Positions 1-5,276 of a stretch of 9,652 nt of DNA are shown here, piece by piece. Origin of the DNA: Holophaga sp. (GTDB taxonomy: Bacteria > Acidobacteriota > Holophagae > Holophagales > Holophagaceae); NCBI GenBank assembly GCA_030691225.1, contig JAUYES010000216.1, positions 1-9,652 on the forward strand, written 5' to 3'. The notes below the pieces were generated by a model, which worked only from the letters and a program-made list of their open reading frames with translations, did not search any database and had not been told where the DNA came from. Made by a program: the position numbers and the translations under genes. Positions within the stretch are counted from its first letter, which is position 1. Each line of letters begins with the position of its first letter.

Positions 1-817
1 TCTGGGTGGTAGACGAAAGCTCGCACTTGGCTTTTTCGGCGGCTTCCTTCATGCGCTGCATGGCTTCGGCCTGCTTGCGAAGATCGATACCTTCGGTCTT
101 TTGGAATTCCTCGATGAGCCAATCAATGATGAGCTGGTCAACGTTATCGCCACCCAGGTGGGTATCGCCGTTGGTGGATTTCACTTCGACCACACCTTCG
201 GACACTTCCAGGATGGAAATATCAAAGGTGCCGCCGCCGAAGTCGAAGACAGCGATGGTGCCATCCTTCTTCTTATCCAGACCATAGGCCAGCGCCGCAG
301 CCGTGGGCTCGTTGATGATGCGCATCACTTCGAGGCCAGCGATGGCACCCGCATCCTTGGTAGCCTGACGTTGGGCATCGTTGAAATAGGCGGGCACGGT
401 GATGACGGCCTTGGTCACCTTTTCGCCCAGGTAGGCTTCGGCGCTTTCCTTCATCTTAGTGAGCACCATGGCACTGAGCTCCTCGGGGCTCAGATGCTTG
501 CCCGCGATGTTGACGGCGCAACCGCCCTTGTCGGAGGCCTCGACCAAATAATTCACAAGCTTTTGCTCCTTGGCGCTATCCGCAAAGGGCAGGCCCATGA
601 AGCGCTTGATGGAGGACACGGTGTTCTTGGGCTGGGCCACCGCCTGACGCTTGGCGGCGGTGCCGACCAAACGTTCACCCGTTTTGGGATTGAAGCCCAC
701 CACGCTAGGCGTGGTGTCTAAGCCTTCTGCGTTGGGGATGACCTTAGGCTGGCCGCCTTCCATTACCGCTACGCAGGAGTTTGTGGTGCCGAGGTCGATT
801 CCGATGATCTTGGACAT
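1..817 (-). CDS. dnaK: Chaperone protein DnaK (Hsp70), N-terminal part, runs off the window
   Basis: ATP-dependent cytosolic chaperone that binds exposed hydrophobic peptide segments and works with DnaJ and GrpE. The reverse strand from the ATG at 817 reads without a stop for 272 codons to the window edge. It starts [20 protein letters not shown], which carries the Hsp70 phosphate-1 motif (DLGTTNS, residues 8-14). Other family hallmarks follow in order: [14 protein letters not shown], the [12 protein letters not shown] segment, and the phosphate-2 motif [11 protein letters not shown]. Only the nucleotide-binding domain is present; the substrate-binding domain lies beyond position 1. A purine-rich ribosome site (GGAAGG) sits about 5 nt before the ATG, which supports this start. 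The gene is divergent from yacG and has its own promoter. No frameshift or missing motif is seen. The identification is essentially certain; only the C-terminus is unknown. Confidence 0.98.
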   Translation of the reverse strand, partial: MSKIIGIDLGTTNSCVAVMEGGQPKVIPNAEGLDTTPSVVGFNPKTGERLVGTAAKRQAVAQPKNTVSSIKRFMGLPFADSAKEQKLVNYLVEASDKGGCAVNIAGKHLSPEELSAMVLTKMKESAEAYLGEKVTKAVITVPAYFNDAQRQATKDAGAIAGLEVMRIINEPTAAALAYGLDKKKDGTIAVFDFGGGTFDISILEVSEGVVEVKSTNGDTHLGGDNVDQLIIDWLIEEFQKTEGIDLRKQAEAMQRMKEAAEKAKCELSSTTQ

Positions 818-864
818 GGTTTCCTTCCTTCTGTAATGAGGCGACCGAGGGCCGCGCAAATCCT

Positions 865-892
865 AGTGTAGGCCTGGGAATATTCCTGTCAA
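865..892 (-). promoter_or_regulatory. Sigma70-type promoter of dnaK
   Basis: On the minus strand the -35 box is a perfect TTGACA (887-892). It is followed by a 16-bp spacer and the -10 box TACACT (865-870, 4 of 6 consensus bases). The predicted start is near 858, giving a leader of about 40 nt. The spacer begins with the perfect 10-bp palindrome GGAATATTCC (877-886), directly beside the -35 box, where a repressor could act. No CIRCE element (TTAGCACTC-N9-GAGTGCTAA) is visible. The boxes are read directly from sequence; their activity is inferred. Confidence 0.68.
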
Positions 893-959
893 TACGATCT
901 TCAAAAAATCACTCACATTTTCTTCTTTTAATTTGTCACTACCGGATCTGATACGATCT
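892..959. repeat. 9-bp direct repeat ATACGATCT in the dnaK/yacG divergent spacer
   Basis: ATACGATCT occurs at 892-900 and again at 951-959, 59 bp apart. The first copy touches the dnaK -35 box; the second covers the possible -10 region just before yacG. This could be a shared binding site for both promoters, or chance. Confidence 0.4.
929..957 (+). promoter_or_regulatory. Weak candidate promoter for yacG, possibly giving a leaderless transcript
   Basis: TACGAT (952-957) resembles a -10 box and ends 6 nt before the yacG ATG at 964. A transcript from it would start at or almost at the start codon. This fits the lack of any ribosome-binding sequence before the ATG. The -35 side is poor: TAATTT at 929-934 gives a 17-bp spacer, while the better-looking TTGTCA (933-938) is only 13 bp away. 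Confidence 0.25.
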
Positions 960-963
960 CTCC

Positions 964-1161
964 ATGCCCGAAAGACCTTGTCCTATCTGCCGAAAACCCG
1001 TTCTCTGGGAGACCACACCAACACGCCCATTTTGCTCGGAGCGTTGCAAGACCCGGGATCTGGGTGCCTGGAGCTCCGAAAACTACCGCGTGGAAGTTGT
1101 CCCTGGCTCCGAAGATGATGAGGACAGCCAAGATGCTTCCCCTTCCAGCGAAGCTTTCTAG
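964..1161 (+). CDS. yacG: DNA gyrase inhibitor YacG family zinc protein
   Basis: A 65-residue protein with the YacG pattern: a C-x2-C pair at the start (CPIC, residues 6-9) and a second pair C-x3-C (FCSERC, about 24-29). The typical tail after the zinc site, KTRDLGAW, is followed by an acidic, low-complexity C-terminus. In E. coli, YacG binds one zinc ion through four cysteines and inhibits gyrase by contacting GyrB; here that role is inferred from the family. Length matches known members. No Shine-Dalgarno sequence precedes the ATG, but the Cys motif begins right after it and no other start fits. It heads a rightward gene group, 45 bp before the ExoD-family gene, which is in the same reading frame behind an in-frame TAG stop. 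No gyrase gene is in the window. Confidence 0.88.
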   Translation: MPERPCPICRKPVLWETTPTRPFCSERCKTRDLGAWSSENYRVEVVPGSEDDEDSQDASPSSEAF

Positions 1162-1206
1162 CGATTTGAGACACGGCGAATCGCCCCTTACGGGCAGACT
1201 AGACCC

Positions 1207-1917
1207 GTGAGCATCACCGATCTCCGCTTCCGCACCCGCCGCCAGGTCAGCCGCCTGGCGCAGGCAATGCCCGGCTCTCCGCGCGCGCTTAAGCGCGGTT
1301 GGTTGAGAATATTGGCGACGATCCTCGACGCACGACAACCCAGCAGCCCCTTCTTTCAGGCCTTGCATGGCCTTTTGGCCGAAGATGGTGATGTCACCAT
1401 CGGCGAACTAATGACCTCGGCAGGCGAACAAACTTACGGTCTGTTGATCCTGGTTTCGGGCCTCATCAGCTTCATCCCCGGCGTCAGCATCGCGGGCGGC
1501 CTCGTGGCTCTGGTTCTTGGGAGTCAAATGGCCTGGGGCGTCCCCTACCCTTGGCTCCCCCAGCGATTGAAGCAAACCCGGCTTCACCGCGGACGAGTAA
1601 AGGACGCGCTCGCCCGCTTCGAGGGATGGCTGTTGCGGCTGGGTCAAAGCAGCCGACCCGGCCGACCCTTGAATCGTCGGATGATGGGCAGCATGGTGGC
1701 CTGGACCGCTTTCCTTACGGCCTTGCCGGTTCCGCCCATTATTCCACTTGGAAACGCTATCCCCGCCGCCACCCTTTGTCTTCTGGGTGCCGCCCTCCTA
1801 GAAGAACGCCCTTCCTGGGCCTGGATAGGCGCCCTAGGAATGGCGGGCACCACCATATACCTTGCCCTTTCCTTCCATCTCATTTGGGCGGCGGTTGCCC
1901 ATTTCATGGGGCTTTGA
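1207..1917 (+). CDS. ExoD-family integral membrane protein
   Basis: A 236-aa membrane protein that matches the ExoD family, named after a rhizobial exopolysaccharide-synthesis gene of unclear biochemistry. Visible support: a hydrophobic block at about 77-110 (LISFIPGVSIAGG, then GSQMAWG) followed by the family-like PYPWLPQRL (114-121). A second block at about 160-198 contains LPVPPIIPLGNAIPAA, and a last helix lies at about 205-234. The first 60 residues are basic and probably cytoplasmic. Translation starts at GTG; it is the first usable start after the yacG stop, yet no clear ribosome site precedes it, so Met21 is a possible alternative. The final TGA overlaps the trmD ATG by one base (TGATG), suggesting coupled translation. 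Family assignment is good; the role in this organism, possibly envelope polysaccharide, is unknown. Confidence 0.82.
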   Translation: MSITDLRFRTRRQVSRLAQAMPGSPRALKRGWLRILATILDARQPSSPFFQALHGLLAEDGDVTIGELMTSAGEQTYGLLILVSGLISFIPGVSIAGGLVALVLGSQMAWGVPYPWLPQRLKQTRLHRGRVKDALARFEGWLLRLGQSSRPGRPLNRRMMGSMVAWTAFLTALPVPPIIPLGNAIPAATLCLLGAALLEERPSWAWIGALGMAGTTIYLALSFHLIWAAVAHFMGL

Positions 1918-2726
1918 TGCGTTTCGACGCCCTCACCCTCTTTCCCGAATTCTTCGAAGTCGCACGCCTGGGTGTCACCGGGCGCGCCTTTCGTGATCTT
2001 GGACACCAGCTCCACACACATTCCTTTCGTCCCTTTTCTGGCAACGCGAATGGCCATGTGGACGATTCCCCGTTCGGTGGGGGCCCCGGCATGGTGCTGC
2101 GACCCGAGGTGCTGCGGGATACCCTGGCGTCGATTCCCCGGGACGCACAGTCCAGAGTCATCCACTTCACACCTGCCGCCCCACCGCTCTCCCATTCCAG
2201 GATTCTGGATTTGGCCTCGCTGGACCAAGTCGTCCTGATTTGCACCCGCTACGAGGGCCTGGATCAACGCGCCGTTGAGCTCTACGTGGACGAGGAATTC
2301 AGCATCGGTGAGGCCGTTTTATCTGGCGGAGAACTCCCCGCGCTCTTCCTGATCGACGCCGTTTGCCGCTGGCTGCCCGGCGTACTGGGCAACGATGAAA
2401 GTGCCGAGCAGGATAGCTTTGCCACCGGGCTGCTGGATCATCCCCACTACACCCGGCCCGAGCTTTTCGAAGGCATCGCAGTTCCCGAAGTGCTTCGCGG
2501 TGGCAATCATGGCGCCATCGCCTTGTGGCGACTACGAGAGGCCATGGGACGCACGAAGCGGCTCCGCCCAGATCTTTGGGTCGCCTTTTTGGAACACCGG
2601 CTCGCGGATCTGCCGCGGTCAGGACAATGGGCCGCCTGGCAAGTAGAGCATCCCGAGCATTCACTCCGACCCAAACCAAAAGGCTGGAAGGGGTGGTCAA
2701 TCAATGCAGATATGGAAAGAAAATGA
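1917..2726 (+). CDS. trmD: tRNA (guanine-37-N1)-methyltransferase TrmD
   Basis: Transfers a methyl group from S-adenosylmethionine to N1 of G37 in tRNAs, next to the anticodon, which prevents +1 frameshifting. The 269-aa protein begins MRFDALTLFPEFFE, as the family does. It has the VDDSPFGGGPGMV motif (about 44-56), the RYEGLDQRAVE segment, and the SAM-binding trefoil-knot region SIGEAVLSGGELPALFLID followed by PGVLGNDESAEQDSF. It then carries LDHPHYTRPELFEG and the VLRGGNHGAI signature, and ends at a usual family length. The start is the ATG overlapping the ExoD-family stop; an open frame extends further upstream, but only out of register with the real upstream protein. Its TGA overlaps the next ATG (ATGA). 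It is not preceded by rpsP or rimM as in many bacteria. Confidence 0.97.
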   Translation: MRFDALTLFPEFFEVARLGVTGRAFRDLGHQLHTHSFRPFSGNANGHVDDSPFGGGPGMVLRPEVLRDTLASIPRDAQSRVIHFTPAAPPLSHSRILDLASLDQVVLICTRYEGLDQRAVELYVDEEFSIGEAVLSGGELPALFLIDAVCRWLPGVLGNDESAEQDSFATGLLDHPHYTRPELFEGIAVPEVLRGGNHGAIALWRLREAMGRTKRLRPDLWVAFLEHRLADLPRSGQWAAWQVEHPEHSLRPKPKGWKGWSINADMERK

Positions 2727-3523
2727 GAACCAGCCTCTACTGGATTGAAATTGAAGGAACTCTCCCTACGGAGCAGCCAAATCGGGTCATCAAGGTGGCT
2801 GCTGGCTCCAATAAATCTGAAGCCGAAGCTCGTGAAGAGGCAGAACGCCGTCTCGCTTGGCTTCGCGCCAAAATTCAAGGCGAACGCGATCTTTCAGAAA
2901 CCTATGAGGCAGAGATCCGCGAGCAGGTTTTGGAGTCGATTTCTCACGATGCCGTTATCACTCGAAACCGCTATGGGGCCCAGGTACTGAACTGTGAAAC
3001 TCTGCCAATTCTGGATGTGGACAACCCCCCATCTGCCTGGTGGCAACTCTTTGCTCGCCGCACAGAAGCTTGGCGTCTTGGGCAAATGGAAAAAGCCCTC
3101 ACATCCTTGGCAGACCGCTACCGACTGGAGGGCCTCGGATTCCGCCTTTACGCCACAATCAAGGGCTTTAGAGTCATCGTGGTTGGGCGAGAAATGTCGC
3201 CCAATCATTCTTTGGCTCGGCGGCTCGCCAGCAGCCTTAATACAGATCCCCTCTACTGGAGGCTCTGCCTCAAGCAGGGCTGCTACCGCGCCCGACTGAC
3301 TCCAAAACCATTTCGGATTAAGGTGCCCACCATCAAGGTACCATTTCCCCCGACTCCTGAATCGATCAGCGCTGTGGCCGCTTGGGAAGCCTCCATCCAG
3401 GATCACGCTCAAAGGTATAGCGTTTGCCGGTTCATTCGCTGCTTCGGGCACGATCGGATCACACCCCTGGTCGAACGCCACGATCTACAAACCGGCGCTC
3501 AGACTGGACGCCCACTCGCCTGA
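2723..3523 (+). CDS. Uncharacterised conserved-looking protein, 266 aa
   Basis: I cannot assign a function. The start is the ATG overlapping the trmD stop by 4 nt (ATGA), with a GGAAAGA ribosome site inside the trmD end. An in-frame upstream extension would overlap trmD by about 200 bp and is unlikely. Visible parts: a Lys/Glu/Arg-rich helical stretch (about 30-70), the block VITRNRYGAQVLN (78-90), a hydrophobic strand ending in D-V-D (98-100), and GFRLYATIKGFRVIVV (139-154). Further on are DPLYWRLCLKQ, the basic RARLTPKP (189-196), and YSVCRFIRCFGHD (232-244) near the C-terminus. No signal peptide or membrane helix is seen. I have an unverified memory of similar unannotated proteins, with ITRNxYG, DVD and RARLTPKP blocks, in several phyla. 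Base composition looks lower in GC (about 54% over four hand-counted lines) than in trmD (60-68%), a mild hint of transfer. Coupling to trmD may hint at an RNA- or translation-related role, but that is inference. Confidence 0.85.
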   Translation: MRTSLYWIEIEGTLPTEQPNRVIKVAAGSNKSEAEAREEAERRLAWLRAKIQGERDLSETYEAEIREQVLESISHDAVITRNRYGAQVLNCETLPILDVDNPPSAWWQLFARRTEAWRLGQMEKALTSLADRYRLEGLGFRLYATIKGFRVIVVGREMSPNHSLARRLASSLNTDPLYWRLCLKQGCYRARLTPKPFRIKVPTIKVPFPPTPESISAVAAWEASIQDHAQRYSVCRFIRCFGHDRITPLVERHDLQTGAQTGRPLA

Positions 3524-3524
3524 G

Positions 3525-3548
3525 CAACGATCCAAATTCAGGTCGTTG
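3525..3548 (+). repeat. Small hairpin just after the 266-aa gene
   Basis: CAACGA (3525-3530) pairs with TCGTTG (3543-3548). A further CC/GG pairing after a one-base bulge leaves a 7-nt loop. It starts two bases after the stop codon. There is no T-run behind it, so it is more likely a 3'-end stabilising structure than an intrinsic terminator, or it is chance. Confidence 0.35.
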
Positions 3549-3582
3549 ACGAACTAGCCCAAAGGATCGCTCTAAGATTTCC

Positions 3583-3613
3583 GCCTTGTCTTTCAAGGCC
3601 CCTACGCTAAACT
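3583..3613 (+). promoter_or_regulatory. Candidate rplS promoter with an inverted repeat over its -35 box
   Basis: TTGTCT (3586-3591), a 16-bp spacer and TAAACT (3608-3613) each match four of six sigma70 consensus bases. The -35 box lies inside the perfect inverted repeat GCCTTG-N5-CAAGGC (3583-3599), which could be an operator. A start near 3620 would give rplS an 80-nt leader. Another isolated -35-like TTGACC (3616-3621) has no properly spaced -10 box. The call is tentative. Confidence 0.35.
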
Positions 3614-3621
3614 GGTTGACC

Positions 3622-3638
3622 CCCCGTGTGGGGCTTTT
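3622..3638 (+). terminator. Short GC hairpin followed by CTTTT, possible weak terminator or attenuator
   Basis: CCCC (3622-3625), loop GTGT, GGGG (3630-3633), then CTTTT. The stem is strong but only 4 bp and the T-run is short. It either ends transcripts coming from the trmD group or, if the promoter at 3586-3613 is real, forms the very 5' end of the rplS leader, where it could attenuate or stabilise the message. Confidence 0.35.
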
Positions 3639-3702
3639 CGTGCTCTATGTCCCCGGCCCCTGATTCCCATGCCGAGCAGGACCGCTAGGCCCAGAGGAAA
3701 CC

Positions 3703-4074
3703 ATGAATATCATCGACAAACTCGAAGCAGGCCTGCTTCGTCACGACCTCCCCCGCATCAGCCCCGGCGACACCGTCAAGGTGCACGTCAAGGTTAAGGA
3801 AGGCGAAAAAGAGCGCATCCAGATGTACCAGGGTGTGGTCATCGGCATTAAGGGTGGCGGTATCCGCACCTCCTTCACCGTTCGCAAGATCTCGAATGGT
3901 GTCGGCGTGGAACGCGTGTTCCCCCTTCACAGCCCCTCCATCGACAAGCTGGAAGTGGTCCGTAGCGGCAAGGTCCGTCGCGCCAAGCTCTACTTCCTCC
4001 GCGAGAAGCTCGGCAAGAAGGGCCGCCTCAAGGAAGTTCGCCGCGACACCACCCCCAAGCCTGCGGCCGAATAG
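3703..4074 (+). CDS. rplS: 50S ribosomal protein L19
   Basis: Structural protein of the large ribosomal subunit, located at the interface with the 30S subunit. The 123-aa sequence matches L19 end to end: [20 protein letters not shown] (13-32), then [40 protein letters not shown] (about 57-76), [10 protein letters not shown], and the basic region [17 protein letters not shown]. The C-terminus extends a few residues as a loose Pro/Ala tail. A good ribosome site (AGAGGA, 3693-3698) lies 4-5 nt before the ATG. Its neighbour trmD is the classic partner, but here an unknown gene and a 179-bp spacer intervene, so rplS probably has its own promoter. A strong terminator follows directly. Confidence 0.98.
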   Translation: MNIIDKLEAGLLRHDLPRISPGDTVKVHVKVKEGEKERIQMYQGVVIGIKGGGIRTSFTVRKISNGVGVERVFPLHSPSIDKLEVVRSGKVRRAKLYFLREKLGKKGRLKEVRRDTTPKPAAE

Positions 4075-4087
4075 CCTCTTTAAACTG

Positions 4088-4121
4088 TACGCAAAAAGCG
4101 CCTTCGGGCGCTTTTTGCGTA
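4088..4121 (+). terminator. Strong intrinsic terminator of rplS
   Basis: A perfect 15-bp stem (4088-4102 with 4107-4121) is closed by the very stable TTCG tetraloop. The arms contain A5/T5 tracts next to a GCGCC/GGCGC core, so it can terminate in either direction. It begins 13 bases after the rplS stop. Confidence 0.93.
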
Positions 4122-4184
4122 TGCGGTGACACTCCCGTGGCATTGAATCGTTAGGCTGAAGACTCAACCTTCCAAGGAGTCATC

Positions 4185-4730
4185 ATGAAGCGGATACACC
4201 TCGGGATTTTCTCGGCCGTCCTAGCCTTAAGCAGCGTGTGTGCCTCGGCCCAAAGTGTGCAGTTCGGGTTCCAAGGTGGGATTAACCTGCCCCTTGGCGA
4301 CCTTGATAAGAAAGTCGACGGGAGGCTGGGCTTTGTCATTGGCGGCCACGCTGGGCTTTATTACGGCAACGGCCACGAACTGCGGCCTTGGGTGGATTAC
4401 ACCCACTACAGCGGTGGCTGGCAGCCAGGTGTCGGTGGGACCTTTGGGAAGAGCACCGTTTCAGCGTTCGGCGCAGGGGCCGACTACGTTTACTACACGG
4501 AAACCAGGCCTCAGGGCATCTACTTGACCATGGGGCTTGGCTTGCAGAATTGGAGCGTCAATCCTGACCAGGGACCTTCCACTTCCAAAACTTCCCTTAC
4601 CCTGGCGGCTGGGGCTGGCTATCGGATCAATCGCTCCGTATCCGCCGAAGGCCGCGTTCTCCTGGGTCAGTTCCAGGCCAGCAATGGCCAAGCCACGGCA
4701 CTACAAGCGCTGGTAACCATCCGACTCTAG
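4185..4730 (+). CDS. Secreted, probably outer-membrane beta-barrel protein
   Basis: A 181-aa protein with a clear signal peptide: basic MKR, a hydrophobic core (about 6-18) and a cleavage site after A-S-A at residue 22. The mature part is rich in Gly, Tyr, Ser and Thr, with alternating strands and glycine pairs: FGFQGGINLPLGD, GFVIGGHAGLYYG, SAFGAGADYVYY, GIYLTMGLGLQNW, SLTLAAGAGYRI, SVSAEGRVLLG. It ends with a final strand, ALVTIRL. This is the pattern of small eight-strand outer-membrane barrels (OmpA/OmpW-like or the outer-membrane beta-barrel domain group); the exact family is not certain, and the last residue is Leu rather than the common Phe. A textbook ribosome site AAGGAG (4174-4179) lies 5 nt before the ATG. 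It stands alone between two hairpin structures. A promoter is not obvious (GTGACA at 4126-4131 lacks a good -10). No ligand or role can be given. Confidence 0.8.
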   Translation: MKRIHLGIFSAVLALSSVCASAQSVQFGFQGGINLPLGDLDKKVDGRLGFVIGGHAGLYYGNGHELRPWVDYTHYSGGWQPGVGGTFGKSTVSAFGAGADYVYYTETRPQGIYLTMGLGLQNWSVNPDQGPSTSKTSLTLAAGAGYRINRSVSAEGRVLLGQFQASNGQATALQALVTIRL

Positions 4731-4735
4731 CTCTA

Positions 4736-4781
4736 CCGACAAGCCAAGACCGCGTCAAAGGCGCGGTCTTGGCTTGTACGG
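4736..4781. terminator. Long perfect hairpin between convergent genes
   Basis: The 16-nt arm at 4739-4754 pairs perfectly with 4762-4777 around a 7-nt loop, and three more pairs (CCG/CGG) follow a single bulged A. It lies between the stop of the rightward barrel gene and the stop of the leftward zinc-ribbon gene. Neither side has a proper T-run, so it is either a bidirectional terminator of an atypical kind or an RNA 3'-end barrier. Confidence 0.65.
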
Positions 4782-4790
4782 CTATATGGT

Positions 4791-5213
4791 TTAAGCGCTA
4801 ATGAGCGTCTTAATGCCTTCACGAAAGATCACCTCGGCCTTGCGTCCAGCTTTTCGCTGCACTTTGCCAAGACCAAAGTTGGGGTGATCCATCCACATGC
4901 CTTCTTCCCATTTAGTCGCAGGGCTGTAAGGCGTGGCAATGGTTCCGGCCCTTTCGGCGATCATTAGCTCTTGGAATCGGCTAGGGCTCGAGGCTGGCTT
5001 GGGCGCGGCGGCCGTGGCCAAGCGCGGAGACCTAGCGGTCGGTTCGGCCTTTGCAGGTTTTTCGGGTCGGAACTTATGCACGGAACTACAGCTCGTGCAG
5101 ATGAGCTTTTCGGGCACCCCGTCGGTAATGGAGAGAATCCGGTGCCGGGTTTCTTCTTTGCAACGCCCGCAGGGAGCGTCGACATCCATGCCTGCGTAAT
5201 AGGACTTCGTCAT
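4791..5213 (-). CDS. Small zinc-ribbon protein with a C-terminal beta-barrel (Tudor/KOW-like) domain
   Basis: A 140-aa soluble protein of unknown role. The N-terminus holds two C-x2-C pairs (C15/C18 and C39/C42) spaced as a zinc ribbon, separated by a polar strand region. A Lys/Ala/Pro-rich linker (about 50-80) follows. The C-terminus, MWMDHPNFGLGKVQRKAGRKAEVIFREGIKTLI (given here as separate blocks: WMDHPNFGLGKVQ at 107-119, then KAEVIFREGIKTLI), resembles the small barrel fold seen in CarD-like and UvrD C-terminal segments, where a pattern of H-P-x-F-G-x-G-x-V is common. Such modules often contact RNA polymerase or nucleic acid. Start uncertain: the ATG at 5213 has no spaced ribosome site, and Met9 is possible. 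It lies 63 bp downstream of the YcaQ-like gene on the same strand, so the two may be co-transcribed. Function inferred only loosely. Confidence 0.78.
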   Translation of the reverse strand: MTKSYYAGMDVDAPCGRCKEETRHRILSITDGVPEKLICTSCSSVHKFRPEKPAKAEPTARSPRLATAAAPKPASSPSRFQELMIAERAGTIATPYSPATKWEEGMWMDHPNFGLGKVQRKAGRKAEVIFREGIKTLISA

Positions 5214-5276
5214 CCCTACAGTCTAGCGCGTTGGCGCCCTTCCAGGCAGGCAAAGAGCGCACCCTCGCGCCGAATT

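Noticed and set aside
101..721. Open frame of 206 codons on the plus strand
   Set aside because: It is the antisense shadow of dnaK, whose Hsp70 motifs are unmistakable on the minus strand.
818..963. CIRCE/HrcA operator upstream of dnaK
   Set aside because: No TTAGCACTC-type half-sites were found; the only palindrome is the unrelated GGAATATTCC.
1250..1270. Inverted repeat CGCCAGG/CCTGGCG
   Set aside because: It is a short hairpin within the ExoD-family coding region, easily explained by codons.
1551..1916. Upstream extension of the trmD frame
   Set aside because: TrmD begins naturally at MRFDALTLFPEF (1917); the extension overlaps the ExoD-family gene in another frame and shows no domain.
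2525..2722. Upstream extension of the 266-aa protein
   Set aside because: It would overlap trmD by 200 bp, while the ATG at 2723 has a ribosome site and the usual ATGA coupling.
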